A stretch of 64,000 bases of DNA from CAKRPJ01 sp934376955. GTDB taxonomy: Bacteria > Bacillota > Clostridia > Lachnospirales > Lachnospiraceae. The notes under the pieces are model-generated. The model was not told the DNA's origin. It did not search any database and saw nothing but the letters and a program-made list of their open reading frames with translations. Numbering within the stretch: position 1 is the stretch's first letter; every line of letters starts with the position of its first letter. Where the stretch lies: positions 1 through 64,000 of the forward strand of contig CAKRPJ010000005.1 of NCBI GenBank assembly GCA_934376955.1, in the 5' to 3' direction. The position numbers were made by a program, and so were the translations under genes. Below are positions 34,766 to 43,294 of the stretch, one piece after another.

Positions 34766-34799
34766 ATATCAGCAGGATTACTTTTAATCCTGCTGATAT
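34766..34799 (+). other. Perfect hairpin between the binding protein and ABC ATPase genes
   Basis: Fifteen-bp arms ATATCAGCAGGATTA (34766-34780) and TAATCCTGCTGATAT (34785-34799) with a 4-base loop. No T-run follows. It would cap the upstream mRNA and let the binding protein be made in excess of the membrane parts. Confidence 0.75.
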
Positions 34800-34818
34800 C
34801 GTATAGGAGGAGGATGGC

Positions 34819-36369
34819 ATGGCCAAGGAAATATTGAGAATGGAAGATGTCACAAAGATCTATGACAACGGCTTTGTGGCAAACAAAAACATCACCTTCT
34901 GGCTGAATGAGGGTGAGATACTGGCCCTTGTTGGTGAGAACGGCGCCGGAAAAACGACCCTCATGAAGGTGCTGTTCGGTTTGGAGACACCTCAGACCGG
35001 AAAAGTGTATATGGACGGAAAAGAGGTAAAGATCTTAAACACGCTGGATGCCATTGGGAAAGGAATCGGTATGGTTCATCAGCACTTTATGCTGATCCCG
35101 TCATTGACAGTGGCAGAAAACGTGGTTCTTGGTGTCGAACCCATGAAAAATGGTCTTTTCGATTTCAAGAAGGCAGTTGCCATGACGCAGGAAGTGGCAG
35201 AAAAATATAATTTCAATATTGATCCTATGGCAAAGGTCTGTGATCTTTCTGTCGGACAGATGCAGAAGATCGAGATCATGAAGGTGCTCATTAAAGGCGC
35301 AAAGATCATTATTATGGATGAGCCGACAGCAGTTTTAACTCCCCAGGAGACAGACGAGCTGTTTGACCAGCTGATCCTGCTTCGCGACAGCGGGCATTCC
35401 ATTATATTTATCTCTCACAAGCTGGAAGAAGTTAAAAGGATCTGTACGAGAGTTACAGTTTTAAGACACGGCTACTGCCTCGGAAGCCATGATCTGGCGG
35501 ATATGAGTGAGTCTGATATCTCCAGACTGATGGTAGGCCGTGATGTAGTATTAAAGATCAATAAGAAGGATCCTAAGATCGGAAAGAAGATCGTTCACAT
35601 TGAGAATCTGGTAAAGATCAATACGGCAGGAAAGCGCGTTCTGGATGATGTTTCCTTCGATATCCACGAGGGAGAGGTAATCGGGATCGCAGGCGTAGAG
35701 GGAAACGGGCAGTCGGAGCTGTCGGATGTCCTGTCCGGTATGGATGGCTTTACATCAGGTACGGTAGAGCTTAACGGAAAGAGCATATTTGGTAAAAATG
35801 TCCATGAGATCCGCCAGATGGGGCTGGCGTATATCCCGGAGGACAGAATGCAGTTTGGCTGTGCAGGTGACATGTCGATCCGCGACAATATTATTGCAGA
35901 CCGCTATTTTAAACCGGAATACAGAAACGGAATGTTTATTAATCAGAAATATATCGACCAGATCGTTGATCAGTATATCAAGGATTTTGAGATCGCATGC
36001 GATGACAAGAGGGAACCGGTGCGTATGCTTTCCGGAGGAAATATCCAGAAGGTCGTCGTTGCCAGAGAATTTACTTCCGGCTCCAACTTTATTCTGGCCA
36101 ACCAGCCTACCCGTGGTATCGATGTAGGCGCAGCGGAGATGATCCGTAAGACGATCGTTAAGAAGTCCAGAGAGGAAGGTACGGCAACACTTCTTATTTC
36201 GGCTGACCTTAATGAGGTTTTAGAATGTTCCGACCGACTTCTTGTAATGAGAAAAGGAAAGGTCGTTGCAGCGTTCAAAAAAGCAAATGAGGTATCTGAA
36301 CAAGAGCTGGGCGAGTACATGCTTGGACTTAAGACGATGACCGCAGAAGAAATGGAGGGCTTGTTATGA
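34819..36369 (+). CDS. Nucleoside ABC transporter, double ATP-binding protein
   Basis: A 516-residue two-domain ATPase (RbsA/NupO-like). First domain: Walker A GENGAGKTT (about 40-48), LSVGQMQKIEIMKVL signature, IIIMDEPTAVLTP Walker B. Second domain: degenerate Walker A GVEGNGQSELSDV, LSGGNIQKVVVAREF and FILANQPTRGIDVGA with Asn for the usual Asp-Glu pair. A single intact site plus a degenerate one is normal in this family. AGGAGGAGGATGGC precedes ATG. Its stop overlaps the next gene's start (ATGA). Confidence 0.95.
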   Translation: MAKEILRMEDVTKIYDNGFVANKNITFWLNEGEILALVGENGAGKTTLMKVLFGLETPQTGKVYMDGKEVKILNTLDAIGKGIGMVHQHFMLIPSLTVAENVVLGVEPMKNGLFDFKKAVAMTQEVAEKYNFNIDPMAKVCDLSVGQMQKIEIMKVLIKGAKIIIMDEPTAVLTPQETDELFDQLILLRDSGHSIIFISHKLEEVKRICTRVTVLRHGYCLGSHDLADMSESDISRLMVGRDVVLKINKKDPKIGKKIVHIENLVKINTAGKRVLDDVSFDIHEGEVIGIAGVEGNGQSELSDVLSGMDGFTSGTVELNGKSIFGKNVHEIRQMGLAYIPEDRMQFGCAGDMSIRDNIIADRYFKPEYRNGMFINQKYIDQIVDQYIKDFEIACDDKREPVRMLSGGNIQKVVVAREFTSGSNFILANQPTRGIDVGAAEMIRKTIVKKSREEGTATLLISADLNEVLECSDRLLVMRKGKVVAAFKKANEVSEQELGEYMLGLKTMTAEEMEGLL

Positions 36370-37481
36370 ATAAAACAAGTAAAGTAGAATTTACGGTCGA
36401 GCTGATCCGTATTCTGGCAGCGATCGGAATCGCGTATGCGGTTGCCCTTATCACTCTTTTCGCGATCAGTGACGATCCGGTATATATTATCAAGCAGTTT
36501 ATTTTAGGACCCTTCTCATCAGTCAGACGTATCGGAAGTATTGTCAATCTGGCGATCCCGTTTACATTTACCGGTCTTTGCTTCTGCTTTATGTATGCGG
36601 TAAATAAGTTTAACCTGACCGGTGAAGGTATCTTCATGTTTGCCGGATGTATCATCTCCTTAGTGGCGATCAAGGTCGGAACCGGTGTTCCGAAGCCGGT
36701 CATGCTGGTGGCACTCCTTGCGATCGGCGCCCTGACAGGTGTAATTATTTCCTATATCCCGGCATGGCTCGATACGAAATTCAATGCGAATATTGTTGTA
36801 GCCTCCCTGATGTTAAACAGTATTTTAGTATTTTTTTCCATCTATATTATGAAATATGCGATGCGTGATACGACGATCGGTTCTCTCGGCTCCGTTCCGA
36901 TCCCGGAAAATTGCAAGCTGCCGTCTATATTCGGAAAATTCAGGATCCAGGCGGGCTTCTTCGTAGCCATCGTTGCCGTTATCTTAGTAGCGATCCTCTT
37001 TTATAAAATGGTATTCGGCTACAAGATGCGTGTGGTTGGAAGCAACCCGTGGTTTGCCAAGGCCTGCGGAATCAATATGACAGGTACCATCATTGCCGCA
37101 CAGCTCATCGGCGGCGCTTTAGCAGGCGTGGGCGGAACCTGTGAGATCCTTGGAAACTACGACCGTTATAAATGGGTAGTCAGCACACAGCACGGCTTCG
37201 ATGGTCTTATGGTAGCCGTTCTTGCGAGACGAAACCCGATCCTTGTGCCGATCGCAGCCTTCCTTCTTGCTTATATCCGTATCGGAGCCGATGTAGTAAA
37301 CTCAAAGGGAGATATCCCCATCGAGTTTATCACGGTCATTCAGGGTATCGTTATCCTGATGGTTGCAGCGGAAGAATTTATGGGCAAGTTCAAGAAGAAG
37401 CTGATCTACAAGGTTGCTGAGGAGGAGCTGGCTGAAAAAGAAAAGAAAGCGGCGGAAGCAGCCGGATCCAAGGAGGTATAA
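36366..37481 (+). CDS. Nucleoside ABC transporter permease 1
   Basis: A 371-residue permease of the BPD_transp_2 type with about ten helices. Key stretches: IGSIVNLAIPFTFTGLCFCF, KFNLTGEGIFMFAGCIISL, AWLDTKFNANIVVASLMLNSI, RVVGSNPWFAKACGINM and GGALAGVGGTCEILGNYDRY. The cytoplasmic tail ends in Lys/Glu-rich residues (AEKEKKAAEAAGSKEV). It overlaps the ATPase gene by 4 bases and ends 4 bases before permease 2; the two permeases pair with the ATPase. Confidence 0.93.
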   Translation: MNKTSKVEFTVELIRILAAIGIAYAVALITLFAISDDPVYIIKQFILGPFSSVRRIGSIVNLAIPFTFTGLCFCFMYAVNKFNLTGEGIFMFAGCIISLVAIKVGTGVPKPVMLVALLAIGALTGVIISYIPAWLDTKFNANIVVASLMLNSILVFFSIYIMKYAMRDTTIGSLGSVPIPENCKLPSIFGKFRIQAGFFVAIVAVILVAILFYKMVFGYKMRVVGSNPWFAKACGINMTGTIIAAQLIGGALAGVGGTCEILGNYDRYKWVVSTQHGFDGLMVAVLARRNPILVPIAAFLLAYIRIGADVVNSKGDIPIEFITVIQGIVILMVAAEEFMGKFKKKLIYKVAEEELAEKEKKAAEAAGSKEV

Positions 37482-37485
37482 GCAT

Positions 37486-38412
37486 ATGACAACACTTAAT
37501 TGGATAGGTACGTTTGGATTTTCGGTACTGCGTCTGTCAACCCCTTTGATCTTTGCCGGTTTGGCGGCAGTAATCAGTAAAAAAGCCGGAATGATGAATA
37601 TGGCGCTTGAAGGCATGATGCTCTGTGCAGCTCTTGCAGGCGTAGTATTTGCGGGAAAGACCGGCAATGTCTGGATCGGTCTTATCGGTGCAGTTATCTT
37701 TGGCGTGCTCACCGGAGGCGTGATCGCCTTTGCAAGCCTTTCCGGATTGACCGATCTGTATCTGACCTGTATTGCCGTGAACTTAGCGGCATCCGGCGGA
37801 ACCGTATTTGTTATGTACCTTCTGACCGGTGAAAAGGCAACTACGTCTGCGGCGATCAAGGCATTCTCCCTGCCCTCCATCACGATTCCGCTGATCAATA
37901 AGATCCCGTTGATCGGGCCTATGATCTCCGGCCACAATATTCTTACCTACTGTGCGTTTCTTTCCATTTTCGTTGTATGGTTTTTCTTTGCCAGAACAAG
38001 ACTGGGACTGCGTATGCGGGCAGTCGGAGAGAATCCCAATGCGGCATCCTCCGTTGGTATCAGCGTAAAGAGGATCGGATATATCTCTTTCCTGATCTCC
38101 GGTGTGCTCTGCGGCTTCGGCGGTGCTTTCATGTCAATGGGCTGGGTAAGCTTCTTTATGAAGAACATGGTAAACGGACGAGGCTACATCGGACTGTCTG
38201 CTTGTAACATTGCAGACGGAAATCCGATCGGTGCCGGAATTGCGGCGATCTTCTTCGGTTTTACGGATGCGACGGCAACCAGCTTAAAGAGCCAGACAAG
38301 CTTCCCCACCGAGTTCTTAGAGATGATCCCTTATGCGGCAACCATTATCGCCATGATGATCTTCGGAATGATTCGAATCAATCGTCTTAAGAACATCGAA
38401 AAAGGAAAATAG
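37486..38412 (+). CDS. Nucleoside ABC transporter permease 2
   Basis: A 308-residue BPD_transp_2 permease, eight to nine helices. The N-terminal LSTPLIFAGLAAVISKKAGMMNMALEG, the RMRAVGENPNAASSVGISVKRI loop, and LSACNIADGNPIGAGIAAIFFGF are classical of the YufQ/NupQ class. ATG 37486 follows AAGGAGGTATAAGCAT; the longer open frame to 37414 overlaps permease 1. The second nucleoside hydrolase follows after 20 bases. Confidence 0.93.
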   Translation: MTTLNWIGTFGFSVLRLSTPLIFAGLAAVISKKAGMMNMALEGMMLCAALAGVVFAGKTGNVWIGLIGAVIFGVLTGGVIAFASLSGLTDLYLTCIAVNLAASGGTVFVMYLLTGEKATTSAAIKAFSLPSITIPLINKIPLIGPMISGHNILTYCAFLSIFVVWFFFARTRLGLRMRAVGENPNAASSVGISVKRIGYISFLISGVLCGFGGAFMSMGWVSFFMKNMVNGRGYIGLSACNIADGNPIGAGIAAIFFGFTDATATSLKSQTSFPTEFLEMIPYAATIIAMMIFGMIRINRLKNIEKGK

Positions 38413-38432
38413 CAGAAGGAGAAGAAAATAAC

Positions 38433-39401
38433 GTGAGCGAAAAAAGAAAAGTTGTGATCGACTGTGATCCCGGGATCGACGATACCTTTGCCCTTGTAAT
38501 GTGTATCAATAAACTGGATGTAAAGGGGATCGTAGCAGTCGGTGGAAATACAGGGCTTGAATATACGCAGAGAAATGCAAGATATGTGACAGAGATCACC
38601 AAAAGGACAGATATTCCGGTCTATGCAGGCTATGACATGCCGATCTTAAACCAGCTGGTGCGTGCCACAGAGGTACATGGAAGCGGCGGAGTCGGCGATG
38701 CGGTAATAGAAGAACCTGCAAAGCAGCTGGAAAAGCAGCACGGTGTCGATTTCCTTATCGATACGTTTATGAACAATGATGATATCTCCTTAATTACCTT
38801 AGGGCCGCTTACGAATGTGGCACAGGCGATCCTGAAGGAACCGAGATTAAAAGAACGTATCCCACAGATCCTTTGCATGGGCGGATCTTCAACGGCAGGA
38901 AATGCAACTCCGGCTGCGGAATTTAATATCTATGTGGATCCGGAAGCGGCTAAGATCGTTTTTGAATCCGGGATCCCGATTCAGATGGTTGGACTAAATG
39001 TGACGCGTCAGAATCGGATGACGGCAGAGGATTCGGAGCGAATCCGAAAGATCGGCGGACCGGTTGGGGAATTTACGTCAAAGATATTGGATTTCTCGTT
39101 ACAAAACAGTGAGCAGACCTGCATCTGTGATGCATGTGCCGTTGCATGGTGGATCGATCCCGCGACCATTACAAAGAGTATAAAGACAAATGTAACGATC
39201 GAGACTAAGGGTGAGTACACAAGGGGAATGACGGTATGCGATTGGCGTGATTTCATGGAGCAGACTCCGGAGCAGGAGATTTCCAGAAATAGAGTCACAA
39301 ACATGCATGAGCTTCATCCCAATGTTGATGTTGCGATGGAATTCGATGAAAATCGATTTAAAGAGCTTTTATTTGACTGCATCGAGGGATATGTGCGATA
39401 G
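38433..39401 (+). CDS. Nucleoside hydrolase, second paralogue
   Basis: 322 residues, IU-nucleoside hydrolase family. VVIDCDPGIDDTFALVM gives the metal Asp cluster; VAVGGNTGLEYTQRNA, ISLITLGPLTNVAQAI, CMGGSSTAGNATPAAEFNIYVDP and DACAVAWWIDP (Asp ligand) are in place. GTG start at 38433, with GAAGGAGAAGAAAATAAC upstream. It differs from the first paralogue in the substrate loops (for example DACAVAW instead of HDALALA), so the two may prefer different nucleosides. It ends the transport cluster; terminator at 39416. Confidence 0.9.
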   Translation: MSEKRKVVIDCDPGIDDTFALVMCINKLDVKGIVAVGGNTGLEYTQRNARYVTEITKRTDIPVYAGYDMPILNQLVRATEVHGSGGVGDAVIEEPAKQLEKQHGVDFLIDTFMNNDDISLITLGPLTNVAQAILKEPRLKERIPQILCMGGSSTAGNATPAAEFNIYVDPEAAKIVFESGIPIQMVGLNVTRQNRMTAEDSERIRKIGGPVGEFTSKILDFSLQNSEQTCICDACAVAWWIDPATITKSIKTNVTIETKGEYTRGMTVCDWRDFMEQTPEQEISRNRVTNMHELHPNVDVAMEFDENRFKELLFDCIEGYVR

Positions 39402-39415
39402 AAGCAGTTATGCTT

Positions 39416-39459
39416 AGACACCGGTATCGGAAACAGGAGCTTCCGATGCCGGTGTCTTT
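39416..39459 (+). terminator. Terminator of the nucleoside cluster
   Basis: Long stem: 39416-39432 pairs with 39441-39457 (AGACACCGG...CCGGTGTCT, one mismatch), 8-base loop, followed by TTTC. It lies 15 bases past the stop. Confidence 0.75.
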
Positions 39460-39563
39460 CCGAATGTCTGTCGAATGTTTCTTTTGATGGCGGATTTAGT
39501 ATAGACAGCATGAGGGTAAATGGAGTACAATAGTGTAGAAGCACTAAACTTAAGGAGGATATT

Positions 39564-40877
39564 ATGTTTAAGAATTTAAACGAGGAGCTGTTTGCATTTG
39601 TTGAAAAGAGTCCGACCAGCTTTCATGCCATCCGGACGATCGAGGAGTATCTGGGGGACGCAGGCTTTGAGCATTTAAAAGAGGGAAGTGAATGGAACCT
39701 CAAGGCAGGCGGAAGCTACTATGTAACAAGAAACAAATCTTCAGTCATCGCATTCCGGGTTCCGTGTAAGGAATTTACAGGCTTCCATATTGCGGCAAGC
39801 CACAGCGATTCTCCGACCTTAAAGATCAAAGAGAATCCTGAGATGACAGTAGAAGGCCAGTATGTAAAATTAAACGTGGAAAAATACGGCGGACTGATCT
39901 GTTCTCCGTGGTTTGACAGACCTCTCTCCGTTGCCGGACGTGTAATCGTTAAAAACGGCAACAAGCTGGAAACAAAGCTTGTAGACGTTAAGAGAGATGT
40001 TCTTATGCTTCCGAACCTTGCGATCCATCTTAACCGCGGCATTAATGAAGAAGGCTATAAGTACAACATCCAGAAGGACATGCTTCCGTTATTCAGAATG
40101 AAGGATTCCGCACTGGATTTCAAGACAATGATCGCAAAGGAAGCCGGTGTTGATCCGGAGGCGATCATCGGTTCCGACTTATTCCTCTATAACAGAATGC
40201 CGGGTACCCAGTGGGGCGCAGAAAATGAGTTTATCTCCGCACCGCGTCTGGATGACCTTCAGTGTGCATTCGTGTCCATGAAGGGCTTCTTAAGCAGAAA
40301 GAACGATGAGAGCGTTTCTGTATTCTGTGTAATGGATAACGAGGAGGTAGGAAGCGGTACAAAGCAGGGAGCCGGTTCTACATTCCTTTACGATACACTT
40401 CGCAGATTAAACTATTCCATGGGAAGAACAGAGGAGGAATACTGGACCGCAGTAGCTTCCAGCTTTATGATCTCCGGAGATAATGCTCATGCAGTTCATC
40501 CGAACTATGCAGATATGACAGACCCGACCAGCCGTCCGTACCTCAATGGCGGTATCGTGATCAAGCACAGTGCAAACCAGAAATACACAACAGACGCTGT
40601 TTCCGCATCGGTAATGCGCTGCCTGTGTGAAAGAGCCGGAGTTCCGTGCCAGAACTTCTTAAACCGTTCCGATCTTTTAGGCGGTTCTACCCTCGGAAAT
40701 ATCTCCAACGCCAAGGTATCTTTAAATACAGTAGATATCGGACTTCCTCAGCTTGCAATGCACTCTCCGTATGAGACAGCAGGTGCAAAGGATATGGCCT
40801 ATACGGTAAAGGCATTCGAGGAATTCTTTGGATCCTCCATCCATGTATCCGAGGACGGATGCTTTGAGATTAAATAG
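39564..40877 (+). CDS. apeB: M18 family aminopeptidase
   Basis: A zinc aminopeptidase of the aspartyl aminopeptidase family. 437 residues. Metal and catalytic motifs in order: AASHSDSPTLKIK (about 74-86), FISAPRLDDLQCAFVSM, FCVMDNEEVGSGTKQGAGS, SGDNAHAVHPNYAD, and the closing GLPQLAMHSPYETAGAKD. No signal peptide, so cytoplasmic; trims peptides. AAGGAGGATATT precedes ATG. Monocistronic with a terminator at 40891-40934. The gene symbol is by similarity to clostridial ApeB. Confidence 0.93.
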   Translation: MFKNLNEELFAFVEKSPTSFHAIRTIEEYLGDAGFEHLKEGSEWNLKAGGSYYVTRNKSSVIAFRVPCKEFTGFHIAASHSDSPTLKIKENPEMTVEGQYVKLNVEKYGGLICSPWFDRPLSVAGRVIVKNGNKLETKLVDVKRDVLMLPNLAIHLNRGINEEGYKYNIQKDMLPLFRMKDSALDFKTMIAKEAGVDPEAIIGSDLFLYNRMPGTQWGAENEFISAPRLDDLQCAFVSMKGFLSRKNDESVSVFCVMDNEEVGSGTKQGAGSTFLYDTLRRLNYSMGRTEEEYWTAVASSFMISGDNAHAVHPNYADMTDPTSRPYLNGGIVIKHSANQKYTTDAVSASVMRCLCERAGVPCQNFLNRSDLLGGSTLGNISNAKVSLNTVDIGLPQLAMHSPYETAGAKDMAYTVKAFEEFFGSSIHVSEDGCFEIK

Positions 40878-40890
40878 TAAAGTAAATGAA

Positions 40891-40934
40891 GGGCACCGCA
40901 AAGCAGATCGTTTCTGCTTTGCAGTGCCCTTTTT
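40891..40934 (+). terminator. Terminator of the M18 aminopeptidase gene
   Basis: Stem GGGCACCGCAAAGCAG with CTGCTTTGCAGTGCCC (one mismatch) and a five-T tail at 40930-40934. Also ends close to the convergent minus-strand gene. Confidence 0.85.
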
Positions 40935-40950
40935 AGCTGGTGAAACTTAT

Positions 40951-41445
40951 TTAATTGTCAGAACAGATGCCCAGATCATTTACGGTATATCCATCCGGAG
41001 TCTGTGTATCCTGCAGGAGCATTCCCTTAAAGTCTCCGTCTTCACAGAAATAGTACCAGTTTCCGTTAATGTAATGCCATCCGGTGAACATTCTTCCAGG
41101 AACATCATTTTCATCTTCATTCAAATAGTACCAGTTTCCGTTATCCTGGATCCATCCGGTCTCCATTACAGAATTACCGTTAAAATGAAACCATTCCGGC
41201 GTGCCGTCGCAGTCAATCTGAAGCCAGCAGCTGTTCGCCCAGCCTCCGTGTGCGTACTTGTAAATGGTGTCCCCTTTATAGGTATCCCATTTTCCGTCCA
41301 TAGCGCTGGACTCAGAGCCATCTACAGAAGCTGTTTTCCCGAAGTTGTAGGTAGAGCCGGGAGCAGACGGGAGCTCAACGGCATAGGAGCTGAATGAAGC
41401 TGCAAGTGTAAGTGCGGCAGCCGCCGCTATAAGAGCTTTTTTCAT
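40951..41445 (-). CDS. Secreted protein with cell-wall-binding repeats
   Basis: 164 residues starting MKKALIAAAAALTLAASFSSYAV, a clear signal peptide. The mature part has a novel N-terminal 60 residues, then three wall-binding repeats: WIQDNGNWYYLNEDENDV, FTGWHYINGNWYYFCEDGDF and a final DTQTPDGYTVNDLG. I use ATG 41445 (CGGAGGTAATAAC upstream); the longer open frame runs into the repeat. Paralogous in design to 24257-24844; both start next to a copy of the 160-bp repeat, here separated by about 30 bases. Confidence 0.85.
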   Translation of the reverse strand: MKKALIAAAAALTLAASFSSYAVELPSAPGSTYNFGKTASVDGSESSAMDGKWDTYKGDTIYKYAHGGWANSCWLQIDCDGTPEWFHFNGNSVMETGWIQDNGNWYYLNEDENDVPGRMFTGWHYINGNWYYFCEDGDFKGMLLQDTQTPDGYTVNDLGICSDN

Positions 41446-41475
41446 GTTATTACCTCCGTGTATGTATATAATAAT

Positions 41476-41636
41476 TTTAACCGAATCAAGTAAGTCCCCT
41501 GCTTCAATTGCGAAAAGCAATAAGCAGTGGGTGGGGACTTGCTTGTATCAGGAGGAGTGCAAGCTCCTTCTGATAAACTGCGGAGCAGTTATTCGGTGTA
41601 GAGCCGCGTAGCGAAGCGGATTGCGAATATCCGCTT
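41476..41636. repeat. 160-bp palindromic dispersed repeat, copy C (inverted)
   Basis: Reverse complement of copies A and B, with left edge TTTAACCGAATCAAG and right edge GCGAATATCCGCTT. It is closest to copy A (shares CTACGCGGCTCTACACCG). It lies between two minus-strand genes. Confidence 0.9.
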
Positions 41637-41676
41637 GACACAATTAGCAAAAATAAGTCAAGCAGCCGGGATATCC

Positions 41677-42285
41677 TTAAACGGCTGTTTTTCTCTTTTG
41701 AGATACCTTACATAGGATCGTGAGCAGGATGAGATCGGCAAAAGCAGCGGCCCAGATCTTTATAAGCGGGAGAGTATCCGCCATTGGGAAGGTGCTGGTG
41801 CAGAGAGTAAAAACGGAGGTAAGGATAAGGATCCATGGGAGCCTTTTATACAGGGCAGGTGCTTCGCCGGCGCCTGTGATATTCCGACAGAATTCCGTAT
41901 CCATAAATCTCCAGACCATATATCCGATGACGATACACCAGATGATGATGTCGAAATAATTATGGCTTTTGTATACATAGAGGATAGACGGCATCAGCTT
42001 TCCGAAGATGATCATGCAGATCAACATACAGAAGATCATCGGTCCCTGGGACATCAGGCTTTTCTTTACCTTCTTTGTCTGTCTTTGTGCGCCTTGACTG
42101 AATAGATTCGTCAGGGTGTGAACATGATTGTAAAGGTAAGCGATAAAGAGCAGCTGAACGACAAAGACCATGATCAGGCCAAGCTCCATCTGTTTTCCGG
42201 CAAAAATGCGGATGCCGCCGAGCGGATCCAGAAGGACCAGAAACAGAAAAAACTGATCCAGCCAGTATTGTGTTTTTTCATTCAT
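41677..42285 (-). CDS. Polytopic membrane protein, function unknown
   Basis: 202 residues with about six hydrophobic segments: YWLDQFFLFLVLLDPLGG, LGLIMVFVVQLLFIAYLY, GPMIFCMLICMIIFGKLMP, YFDIIIWCIVIGYMVWRFM, LPWILILTSVFTLCTS and IWAAAFADLILLTILC. No conserved catalytic pattern. A basic stretch QTKKVKKSLMSQ lies in the first cytoplasmic loop. AAAGAGGAATTAACT precedes ATG. It ends against repeat copy C, and a CAGCCG...CGGCTG hairpin overlaps its last codons. I do not recognise the family. Confidence 0.65.
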   Translation of the reverse strand: MNEKTQYWLDQFFLFLVLLDPLGGIRIFAGKQMELGLIMVFVVQLLFIAYLYNHVHTLTNLFSQGAQRQTKKVKKSLMSQGPMIFCMLICMIIFGKLMPSILYVYKSHNYFDIIIWCIVIGYMVWRFMDTEFCRNITGAGEAPALYKRLPWILILTSVFTLCTSTFPMADTLPLIKIWAAAFADLILLTILCKVSQKRKTAV

Positions 42286-42399
42286 AGTTAATTCCTCTTT
42301 CTGTGCGTGATTCGCGCTGTAATTCGTTAAGTGTGTTCGACTTGAAAAACAGGCTAACTATTATTTTATCATATTACGGAGGGAAGAACAAGTCATTCC

Positions 42400-42504
42400 G
42401 GGAGGATAATCCTCACGATATGCGAATATCGGGAGAATTGTGAGAGTGCGCAGCACGAACGACTCGCCGACATCAAAATTGGAGGCCTTTGACTCCGATA
42501 TCAT
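42400..42504. repeat. Dispersed palindromic repeat family 2, copy B
   Basis: Same order of motifs as 10754-10860, same orientation. GGAGGATAATCCTC, ACGATATGCGAATATC, GAGTGCGCAGCACG, CATCAAAATTGGAGG, TTTGACTCCGATATCAT. The GGATTGTT...AACAATCC stem of copy A is disrupted here. It ends about 108 bases before the HAD gene. Confidence 0.85.
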
Positions 42505-42611
42505 AATAAACGAATATACGGATGCTTGTAAACAATGAAAAAATGTGATAGAATTGGGGACATTCACCGAGACTCCCGTTTTTGCGGGCATATAAGAAAG
42601 CTGGAATAACA

Positions 42612-43268
42612 ATGGGAAAATATAAATGTTGCATTTTTGATCTGGATGGAACACTTGTAGACTCGATCCATGCACTGACATACTGCACGAATCTTGCACT
42701 GGCCCGGTTTGGTCTGGGGCCGCTTTCAGAGGAACAGATGAAAAACATCGTCGGAGACGGCTATCGGATCCAGATGAAGCGTTCCCTGATCGCCAGCGGC
42801 GATACAGAGCTTGTCCACTATGATGCGATCCTGCCGGTCTATCTGGAGATCTTTGCGAAAAACTGTCTGTATGAGATGCGTGCATACGATGGGATCATGG
42901 AGCTTTTAAATACTCTTAAGAAGAAGGGGATAAAAATTGCCGTTGTCTCCAATAAGCCGCATGCACAGGCGGTTGATACAGTGGAAGCTGTCTTTGGAAA
43001 GGGATACTTTGATGCGATCATCGGAGAGGGCGAGGGGATCCCGAAAAAGCCGGATCCGAAGGGAGCGCTTACCGCAGCAAAAAGGCTTGGCGCGAAACCG
43101 GAGGAATGTATGTACTTTGGTGATACAAATACCGATATGCTTACAGGAAGAAATGCAGGCATGACGGTCGTGGGCGTACTGTGGGGCTTTCGTACTGAGG
43201 GGGAATTAAGGGAATATGCACCGGATCATCTGATCCGCAGACCTCAGGAGATCCTCGACGCACTGTAA
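42612..43268 (+). CDS. HAD superfamily hydrolase, phosphoglycolate-phosphatase-like
   Basis: 218 residues. CCIFDLDGTLVDS carries the nucleophile Asp and acid Asp; IAVVSNKPH is motif II; KKPDPKGALTAAKRLG contains the motif III Lys; MYFGDTNTDMLTGRNAGM is motif IV. The helical cap (about 15-80) is class I, so a Gph/PGP-type phosphatase is likely; substrate unknown. ATG 42612 is preferred over a TTG ten codons earlier (42582), although the ribosome site (GGAATAACA) is weak. Only 26 bases separate it from the metal-binding lipoprotein gene. Confidence 0.88.
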   Translation: MGKYKCCIFDLDGTLVDSIHALTYCTNLALARFGLGPLSEEQMKNIVGDGYRIQMKRSLIASGDTELVHYDAILPVYLEIFAKNCLYEMRAYDGIMELLNTLKKKGIKIAVVSNKPHAQAVDTVEAVFGKGYFDAIIGEGEGIPKKPDPKGALTAAKRLGAKPEECMYFGDTNTDMLTGRNAGMTVVGVLWGFRTEGELREYAPDHLIRRPQEILDAL

Positions 43269-43294
43269 AGAAAAAAGAAAGTAGAGGTATTTTT

